Part shown: piece after piece, positions 43,456-49,041 of the stretch
Layout of the letters: the number at the start of each line of letters is the position of its first letter
How positions within the stretch are numbered: the stretch's first letter is position 1
Origin: Myxococcota bacterium
GTDB taxonomy: Bacteria; Myxococcota_A; UBA796
Assembly: GCA_029251165.1 (NCBI GenBank)
Contig: JAQXDW010000017.1
Coordinates: 1-49,041, forward strand
Reading direction: 5' to 3'
Length of the DNA: 49,041 nt
Translations under genes and position numbers: made by a program
Notes under the pieces: model-generated
Database searches by the model: none
Seen by the model: only the letters and a program-made list of their open reading frames with translations
Told to the model about the DNA's origin: nothing

Positions 43456-45039
43456 TTAGTGCGAGCGACGCTGCTCCTCTTGCACCGTCTGTCCCAGCAG
43501 ACGACCCAGCCGATTGGGGACGTTGATGAACTGAATCCCCAGCAGGGTGTGGCTCATCGGCCAGCCCTGCTCCGTGCGCACAACCTGAGCCTCCAGCGGC
43601 AGCCAGTGCTCGGCGATGCGCAGCTCTAAAAACAGCCGGGTGCCGATGGAGATGCGATCCGTGGTCTGGAGGGCACACCCCGACTCAGAGAGGTCAACGA
43701 CCTCTCCGCCGAGTCGGCCGCCGTCTGGCATCCAGGTCTGCCGGGCTGGATCTTCGCGAAGTCGCCAGGCGTTGACCTGAAGGTTGATGGGGACGCGCAA
43801 GGCGCTCCGACGGTTGAAGTAGCGGATCTCATCCGGCGCGGAGAGGATCAGGAGGTGGCCCCGGCGGGGGATCTGTACAGATGCTGGAAGCGGTGCAGTC
43901 CGCAGGACGACCCCCTCGACGGTGTAGATGCCGTCAGGCTGTCCGAGCTCTACGGAGACCGCTGTGCCGGGCGCTGGTGAGCGGACATGCTCTGGGATCG
44001 CGATCCCGATGCCGTCTTCGGTGTCGATTGCCAGCCCGGGTGTCATCTCCAGCACCTCTCCATCCGGCATGTGCAGTCGGGTCGACCGGATCTGAGACAA
44101 GAGGCTTGACTTTGGAGCGGCGGCCCATGGAAGGACGTTCTCGGGGACGCTGTCTCGGGCCCAGGTGCGATGCATCTCGACTTCTCCCTCTGGTATGGCG
44201 GTGTCGGCTGGTGGACTGATGGCGCTCTTGATCCGCTGAGCGGCAGCGGCTGCGTTCGAGAGCTGGAGCTGGACCGGTGAGCGCTCCGAGCTGCACAGCG
44301 TGAGGGTGTGGTCGCTGGCAGAGACGTCAGAGATCTCTCCCAGCGGGAGGGTAAGGTCGCCGACCTGGAGCGCGTCGTTGGTCAGCAGCATCGGCAGCAT
44401 GCGCTGATGTCGCCGGGCCAGCCAGCCAGCGATCGGGCGGGGGGCCTGGAGGTAGCGGTCGATGAGGCGGGCGAGTGAGCCACGGAGCGGAACGGGGGTG
44501 GTGGGCGGTGGCTGATCGAGATCGATGGCGAGTCCGAGCCGTCGGAAGAGCCCGCTGAGGAAGCCAGAGGCGGTGAACCGGAGACGATGGCTGGTCAGCG
44601 TGGCCACTCCGCTCAGCGGGAGCGGTCCGAGCCAGCGCCGGCAGGGGCCGGAGAGGTAGACCACTTCATCGGACTCAAATTTCTGATCTCCATACCCGCG
44701 CAGCGCAGCCAGGCGGTGTCCGAGGGTGGCGGCAGCAGTGCTGAACCAGAGCGTCTCCTTGCCCAGCTGGACCATCAGTCGGCCCTGCTCGGTCACCATG
44801 CTTCCGGTGATCGAGAGGATCAGCTTTCTCAGCACGATGTCTTGCTCTGTGCTCTGAAAGGTGAGCTGCCGTCCGCTCAGCACGAGCGAGCCGCTCTGCC
44901 GGACGTTGTCATGAAGCCAGGCGCAGTCTGCTCGGGCTAAGATGGGATCTTCTGGGTACACACTTAACGATTTCGGCTTTGACGCCTCTGGACTTAAGCG
45001 GGTCACCGCCGCCGGGCTGCTGCCGGCAGGTCGATCCAC
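43456..45039 (-). CDS. PilZ-domain (c-di-GMP-binding) protein with GRAM-like N-terminal parts
   Basis: Soluble protein of up to 527 residues. The C-terminal part has the PilZ signature, NRRSALRVP (RxxxR) and VDLSESGCAL (DxSxxG), which bind cyclic di-GMP. Before it lies a YcgR-like strand domain (SQIRSTRLHMPDGEVLEM), and the N-terminal ~270 residues contain two stretches that resemble GRAM/PH-like modules (GSLVLSGRQLTFQS, LSGVATLTSHRLRFTA), which often sit at membranes. No enzyme domain is seen, so it is probably an effector. The start is unsure: GTG 45039 overlaps the isomerase gene by 37 bp, GTG 44961 does not; neither has a clear ribosome site. Confidence 0.83.
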   Translation of the reverse strand: MDRPAGSSPAAVTRLSPEASKPKSLSVYPEDPILARADCAWLHDNVRQSGSLVLSGRQLTFQSTEQDIVLRKLILSITGSMVTEQGRLMVQLGKETLWFSTAAATLGHRLAALRGYGDQKFESDEVVYLSGPCRRWLGPLPLSGVATLTSHRLRFTASGFLSGLFRRLGLAIDLDQPPPTTPVPLRGSLARLIDRYLQAPRPIAGWLARRHQRMLPMLLTNDALQVGDLTLPLGEISDVSASDHTLTLCSSERSPVQLQLSNAAAAAQRIKSAISPPADTAIPEGEVEMHRTWARDSVPENVLPWAAAPKSSLLSQIRSTRLHMPDGEVLEMTPGLAIDTEDGIGIAIPEHVRSPAPGTAVSVELGQPDGIYTVEGVVLRTAPLPASVQIPRRGHLLILSAPDEIRYFNRRSALRVPINLQVNAWRLREDPARQTWMPDGGRLGGEVVDLSESGCALQTTDRISIGTRLFLELRIAEHWLPLEAQVVRTEQGWPMSHTLLGIQFINVPNRLGRLLGQTVQEEQRRSH

Positions 45040-45638
45040 CGTGACACTACGTCAGGGTCGATGTGCGTGGCTCCGCTCAGGAAGCGATCGATGTTGCAAA
45101 AGCTGTCGTACCCCCAGAACAGCTCACCATCGACCTGCACGGTGGGCACCCCAAAGACCCCCTCTGCGATGGCCCTGGAGGTGTTGTCACGGATCTGCTG
45201 CTTGATGCTCGGGCTGCTCGCGCGCTCGGCGGCATCTGAGACTCCAACCTCCGCTGCGATTCGATCAACGACGTCTCGATCCGTGACCCCGGATCCGCCG
45301 CCCCAGGTCGCCTTGAACAGCCGATCGATGAGCGCCTTGCGCGTCGGCTCTGGCATCGGCAGCGCGGTGACACGCAGGGCCAGGAGGGGGTTGAACGGGT
45401 GGGCTGCCGGCGGTGTCAGCGGAAGGTCGAGGTGGGCGGCAGTGCGCAAGACGTCCTTGAAGGTGTAGAGGCGCTTGGCTGGGATCTCTGCTGGACCACG
45501 AGTGTCGTTTGCATTGAGCATCGCGGCGAACAGCACCGGCACTGGCTCAACGGTCCGACTGTGTCGCTCCGCGAGCGCATGAACCTGCGTCCAGGCGATG
45601 TAGGCGTAGGGAGAGATGTAGTCGAGGAGGAAGCGCAT
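45003..45638 (-). CDS. DsbA-fold 2-hydroxychromene-2-carboxylate isomerase-like protein
   Basis: Cytoplasmic thioredoxin-fold protein of 211 residues in the HCCA isomerase/GST-kappa group. The N-terminus LLDYISPYAYIAW has Ser at the active-site position where DsbA has Cys, and the late block GVFGVPTVQVDGELFWGYD carries the conserved cis-Pro. These enzymes are glutathione-dependent and act in naphthalene-type breakdown or on unknown small molecules; the many homologues without known substrates make the exact role open. Divergent from the FliD-like gene, with 67 bp between starts, and overlapping or close to the PilZ gene downstream. Confidence 0.9.
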   Translation of the reverse strand: MRFLLDYISPYAYIAWTQVHALAERHSRTVEPVPVLFAAMLNANDTRGPAEIPAKRLYTFKDVLRTAAHLDLPLTPPAAHPFNPLLALRVTALPMPEPTRKALIDRLFKATWGGGSGVTDRDVVDRIAAEVGVSDAAERASSPSIKQQIRDNTSRAIAEGVFGVPTVQVDGELFWGYDSFCNIDRFLSGATHIDPDVVSRWIDLPAAARRR

Positions 45639-45705
45639 AGAGAAGCCCTACCGTACTCTCCCCCTACCAGGGCTCAAAATCTGATACAGGTCTCTGGGGG
45701 GCTCT

Positions 45706-47385
45706 ATCAGTACAATCACCGGAAGTTACACCAACATCAGCTTCAGCAGTGGGCTGAGCGGAAGCTCCGACCGGCTGGCCACGGTCCGGTCGCTGCAGCG
45801 GGCGGCGTTCCGGCAGCGCGAGGAGTACCAGAAAGCGGACGCGGGGCTGGAGGAGCTTTCGCAAAAGCTGAAGCAGCTCCGCAATGTCTCAGAGCAGTAT
45901 CGACTGATCCAGGGGGCCTCCACCACGCTGTCTGCCACGACGGTCGGCAGCGAGCTGGGGCTGACAACCACCGATGCGGTCAGCACACTCACTGGCAGCG
46001 CCGAGATCAACACCGTGACCACCTCATTCTCTTCACGGGGGCCGGCCTGGGACGGCGGCATGGGATCGACCGCTGAGGTGACTGTCGGCGGAACCTACAC
46101 CGGCTCCACCGACGACACCCTCTCCTTTGAGGTCTTTCGAGACCGGACCGTTGGGGACTCCCGTCGGCTCAAGCTCGATGTCTATGACGGAGCCGGGAAT
46201 TATTTAGAGCGAATCACCTGGGACCGGAGCAGTCCAGAAGGCTCCATCGAGACGACCAGCCTTGGCCTGGAGCTGTCCTTCGGAGCCGGCGACCTCTCTC
46301 AATATGACACCTTTCATGTTGATGTCTTTGCCTCCACGGGCACAGATGCCGTCGCCAGCAATCCCCTGGACGGTGTCAGGGATGCCCACCCCCAGCTCGA
46401 GGATGCCGAAGCGGTCACCGACGGAGAATTCATCCTGAACGGCGAGATCATCTCGGTGAGTAGGGCTGACTCCATCGAGGATGTGCTCAATCGCATCTCT
46501 GCCTCTGCCGCTGGCGTCACCGCGAGCCTCGCTGGTGATGTGGTCACCTTGACCGCGGATCGTGCCGGCGAGGAGATCTCCCTGACCTCCGATACCTCCG
46601 GGCTGATCGCTGCGCTCAAGCTGGACACCAGCATCGCGACTCCCGCCACCCTGGACGAAGAGACCATGTCGATGAGCGATGTGGCTGCTCTGGCCGGAGT
46701 GACGGATGGAACCTTTGAGATCAACGGCGAGACCATCTCGGTGAGCGCGGCCGACTCCATCGAGGATGTGCTCAATCGCATCTCTGCCTCGGCTGCCGGT
46801 GTCACTGCGAGCCTGACCTCGGGGGGGGCGGTCCAGATCGTCAGCGACTCTGAGGAGGCGTTTGTGCTCTCTGGAGACACCTCGGGGTTCCTCTCGACGG
46901 TTGGAATTGAGCAGGACACCTACAGCAGCACCGTTGAGGAGCCATCAAAGCGGGGCAGTCGTCTGGCGGCTCGAATGATCACCGAGGCCCTCCAGGACCT
47001 CGCGGACCCCCTCAACGAGCTGTTCGCAACCTCAGAGGACGACGATCCCATTCGACTCGATCGCATCTCGATGCATAGTCGCCTGAAGGCTGCCATCCGC
47101 TCTGCTTTTGACGAGAGCGATCTCGACGCCGATAGCAACGACATCGGGCTGGAATTCGACACAGAGGCCGACGAAGACACGCTGCTCCTCGATCTCAGCC
47201 TCAGCAATCGACGAACGCTCCAGAACGCCATGCGTCAGGGGCCGCGAGAGATGACACGCCTCCTGTTCGGTAGCCAGAGTCAGGAGGGATTTCTGTCGCG
47301 ACTCACTGACGCCGTCGAGCTCGCTCGTGAGGATATTCGCGAGCAGTCAGGCGGGATCGCTGTGGCGCTGAGCACCTACATCTGA
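45706..47385 (+). CDS. FliD-like protein with two flagellin-IN motifs and no canonical start codon
   Basis: Coding character is strong from about 45706: STITGSYTNISFSSGLSG followed by a coiled coil, matching the start of FliD (hook-associated protein 2). Two flagellin-IN motifs (INGETISVSAADSIEDVLN type) lie near 46430-46530 and 46715-46815. The in-frame stop TGA at 45682 and the absence of ATG, GTG or TTG in frame before the GTG at 46015, which is deep inside the protein, leave ATC 45706 (GGGGGG at 45696-45701, 4 nt before it) or CTG 45694 as starts. With ATC the protein has 559 residues. No flagellar gene is nearby. A G8 tract lies at 46821-46828. Confidence 0.75.
   Translation: MSTITGSYTNISFSSGLSGSSDRLATVRSLQRAAFRQREEYQKADAGLEELSQKLKQLRNVSEQYRLIQGASTTLSATTVGSELGLTTTDAVSTLTGSAEINTVTTSFSSRGPAWDGGMGSTAEVTVGGTYTGSTDDTLSFEVFRDRTVGDSRRLKLDVYDGAGNYLERITWDRSSPEGSIETTSLGLELSFGAGDLSQYDTFHVDVFASTGTDAVASNPLDGVRDAHPQLEDAEAVTDGEFILNGEIISVSRADSIEDVLNRISASAAGVTASLAGDVVTLTADRAGEEISLTSDTSGLIAALKLDTSIATPATLDEETMSMSDVAALAGVTDGTFEINGETISVSAADSIEDVLNRISASAAGVTASLTSGGAVQIVSDSEEAFVLSGDTSGFLSTVGIEQDTYSSTVEEPSKRGSRLAARMITEALQDLADPLNELFATSEDDDPIRLDRISMHSRLKAAIRSAFDESDLDADSNDIGLEFDTEADEDTLLLDLSLSNRRTLQNAMRQGPREMTRLLFGSQSQEGFLSRLTDAVELAREDIREQSGGIAVALSTYI
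46434..46815. repeat. Direct repeat, two copies 285 bp apart, in the FliD-like gene
   Basis: 46434-46530 and 46719-46815 are near-identical, with a 38-bp perfect core at 46468-46505 and 46753-46790. The offset is 95 codons, so each copy encodes one flagellin-IN motif. The low divergence points to a recent duplication or to conversion between the copies. Confidence 0.85.
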
Positions 47386-47404
47386 TCCTGGGTATGATCG
47401 GGGC

Positions 47405-48298
47405 ATGATGCTGACGACACTCCTCACCATGCTCTCCGCTCAGGCGGCTCCTGCCCTCTCCGTAGTCCTCGCGACAGAGAAGCCAATTCCCGGCGATGCC
47501 CTGAGCATCGAGGTTCGCTGGACCAACGACACCGCTGAAGAGATTCGGATACCGGCCAGCTGGGCAGATGAGCTGCAGATGTGGGTGTGGCGGGTTGCGC
47601 CGGGGGAGCGACCGGAGCCGATGCGGATCACCCGCGACATGCCCACCAGCATCACAATGGCCCGCAAGATGGAGTGGGTCGCAGTGCCGGCGGGTGAGGC
47701 GGTGAGCAAGCAGCTTCCCATCGAGATCGAGGCGTGCGCTGAGGGCTGTCAGGGCGGCAGCTACTACGGTCAGGTCAACCTGACCTGGGGCATCGTCGAT
47801 GGCATGAAGCCCATCCAGCAACTTCCTCAGGGGCAGGTTCCATTCAGCTTCGATCTCACCCTGCCCACAGAGTCGGTCACCGCGGCGGCTGGAGTCACTG
47901 CGGCGATCACCTCGGTGAGCCCGATCAATGAGACCGGCGGCATCGACCTCACCGTCAGCCTCTCCAACGGCACCGAGGCTCCCCTCTGGGTCGCTGGCCC
48001 AGAGCAGTGGCTCGGCGCCTGCCTGGTGGTTCACAAGAAGGGCGAGCTCACCGGACTCGCCGACAATCCGACTCCTCCTGCAGCCCTCGTCGAGGCCGAC
48101 TCCTTGCTCATGCAGCCCGGCGGTGCAATGGAGGTCGCGGTCTCGTGTCCGGCCATCGCTCCAGAGAAGGTCAAGAAGCCAACAATCATGGTCTCGATCA
48201 AGCCCGCTGCGGCGTTCTTCGCCATCGAGAACCACGAGGAGCGGCGGGTGTTTACCGGCGAGATCGGCACCGAGGCGGCGGCGGTCCCCAAGAAGTAA
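47405..48298 (+). CDS. Secreted beta-sandwich-like protein of unknown function
   Basis: Exported protein of 297 residues with signal MMLTTLLTMLSAQAAPA (cleavage after an Ala-rich end) and no lipobox. The mature part has two similar halves beginning SVVLATEKPIPGDALSIEVRW and AAITSVSPINETGGIDLTVSL, which look like two Ig-like modules; each is followed by a hydrophobic WV(A/W) stretch. Cys pairs are present in the first half (EACAEGC). The family is not recognised. It starts 19 bp after the FliD-like gene and may be cotranscribed. Confidence 0.78.
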   Translation: MMLTTLLTMLSAQAAPALSVVLATEKPIPGDALSIEVRWTNDTAEEIRIPASWADELQMWVWRVAPGERPEPMRITRDMPTSITMARKMEWVAVPAGEAVSKQLPIEIEACAEGCQGGSYYGQVNLTWGIVDGMKPIQQLPQGQVPFSFDLTLPTESVTAAAGVTAAITSVSPINETGGIDLTVSLSNGTEAPLWVAGPEQWLGACLVVHKKGELTGLADNPTPPAALVEADSLLMQPGGAMEVAVSCPAIAPEKVKKPTIMVSIKPAAAFFAIENHEERRVFTGEIGTEAAAVPKK

Positions 48299-48446
48299 GC
48301 AGCGGCCAGCACCTCCGGCTCCCCACCCGTCGCAGGCACCGACCGCGTGTCACCCCGCGCGCGGTGGGCAGGTGGAGTGTGCCGAACACATCGTCCGTTG
48401 AGCGGTTCTGCGGTGTGCATCGCGACATACGTGGTGGAATCAGGCC

Positions 48447-49040
48447 CTACTCGACGACGACGAGGACCTCATTTCGACGGAGCAGTCCGGGGGTGAGCGG
48501 ACCGTTGTAGACGGCGAGGGTCGGCGGGCCGACCACAGTGAGGCCAGCCTCGCGGACCGAGGCGAGAAGCTCATCGGTCTGTGCGGAGAAGTCTCGGGTG
48601 TCCATACGCCCGGAGAAGGCGAGCGCCGCGACCCGCTGTGCGGGCTGCTCCTGGATCGTGATCCGGCTGTCAGTGACGGGAGGCAGCGTCTCCATCGTGA
48701 ACCGGGAGGGCATCGCGAACCACATGTTCCAGGCCTCTTCTGAGGGGTCGCTGTACTGCCCGACCGGGATCGTCATGCCGATGGCCTCACCGCTGGGGGT
48801 GTCCTTGTTGAAGATGTAGCCAGCGAGGATGCGGAAGGCAGAGTCGGCATTTCGGTCTCGCTTACTCGGCATCGAGACCTGTGCATAGAGCCGGGGGCCG
48901 TAGTCACGGACCTCGACCGCGCCGAGCTGCGAGACGACGGTGTATGCCGGCTCCTCATAGCGGCTCGCCCAGGCTGCGGTGGCGACACCGAGACCGACGA
49001 GGGTGAAGAGCGCGATGGCGAAGGAATGTGTGATGGACAT
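48447..49040 (-). CDS. SOUL family heme-binding protein, exported
   Basis: SOUL/HBP-type protein of 197 residues. After an N-terminal hydrophobic signal (FAIALFTLVGLGVATAAWA) the domain opens with EEPAYTVVSQLGAVEVRDYGP and shows AFRILAGYIFN, IGMTIPV, MWFAMPSRFTMETLPP and RVAALAFSG, all standard blocks of the family. Such proteins bind heme or porphyrin; export suggests a periplasmic role. The gene is complete, its ATG being one base from the window end. Convergent with the secreted protein gene, with 148 bp between stops that hold no obvious terminator. Confidence 0.92.
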   Translation of the reverse strand: MSITHSFAIALFTLVGLGVATAAWASRYEEPAYTVVSQLGAVEVRDYGPRLYAQVSMPSKRDRNADSAFRILAGYIFNKDTPSGEAIGMTIPVGQYSDPSEEAWNMWFAMPSRFTMETLPPVTDSRITIQEQPAQRVAALAFSGRMDTRDFSAQTDELLASVREAGLTVVGPPTLAVYNGPLTPGLLRRNEVLVVVE

Positions 49041-49041
49041 G

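Noticed and set aside
45399..46076. Plus-strand open frame covering the 5' part of the FliD-like gene in another frame
   Set aside because: Its first part mirrors the isomerase gene and the rest is out of frame with the clear FliD-like coding sequence.

Overview
The window is GC-rich bacterial chromosome, almost fully coding, with 39 protein genes on both strands and no rRNA, tRNA, CRISPR array or insertion sequence that I can recognise. The gene content points to the Myxococcota (former Deltaproteobacteria), probably an uncultured lineage. The signs are a Hanks-type kinase, an FHA regulator, an AgmX/PglI-type periplasmic protein, a PilZ protein, many lipoproteins with Asp/Thr/Gly-rich linkers (DTGADTG), and a LexA-like box of the Myxococcus type. 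This is inference from gene content, not from a marker gene.

Region by region: 1-4433 (minus) holds a small fatty-acid-like set (FabZ-like dehydratase, ketosynthase, catalytically empty ketosynthase homologue) followed by a membrane Ser/Thr kinase. 4486-6560 has two divergent lipoproteins. 6561-16207 mixes housekeeping genes (sfsA, crcB, mutS2, an M50 protease) with an amidase-family protein, an FHA/winged-helix protein, a methyltransferase and a class I/II aminotransferase homologue. 16256-19767 is a heterodimeric ABC exporter. 19813-21385 carries two paralogous lipoproteins and a small protein in overlapping frames. 21377-27043 is one double-length UvrA of 1888 residues with a LexA-like palindrome in front of it. 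27707-32309 has a phosphoesterase, a putative outer-membrane protein, an aminotransferase overlapping queD, and a coiled-coil/zinc-ribbon protein. 33032-38742 is a PhoD, MBOAT, SGNH, SGNH locus that looks like a surface O-acylation system. 37306-45638 (minus) runs through a glutaredoxin-rhodanese fusion, a four-gene operon (AgmX-like, lipoprotein, ferritin-like, lipoprotein), a PilZ protein and a DsbA-fold isomerase. 45706-49040 has a FliD-like protein with no canonical start codon, a secreted protein and a SOUL protein.

The strongest recurring theme is enzyme folds that have lost catalytic residues: the aminotransferase lacks its PLP lysine (Phe instead), the amidase lacks its Lys and cis-Ser, the short ketosynthase lacks its Cys and a His, and a lipoprotein hydrolase lacks its Ser. 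The second theme is surface biology: short-signal lipoproteins, O-acylation, and a FliD-like protein without flagellar neighbours. A third is signalling through a kinase, FHA and PilZ. All family assignments come from reading motifs by eye; no database search was run.
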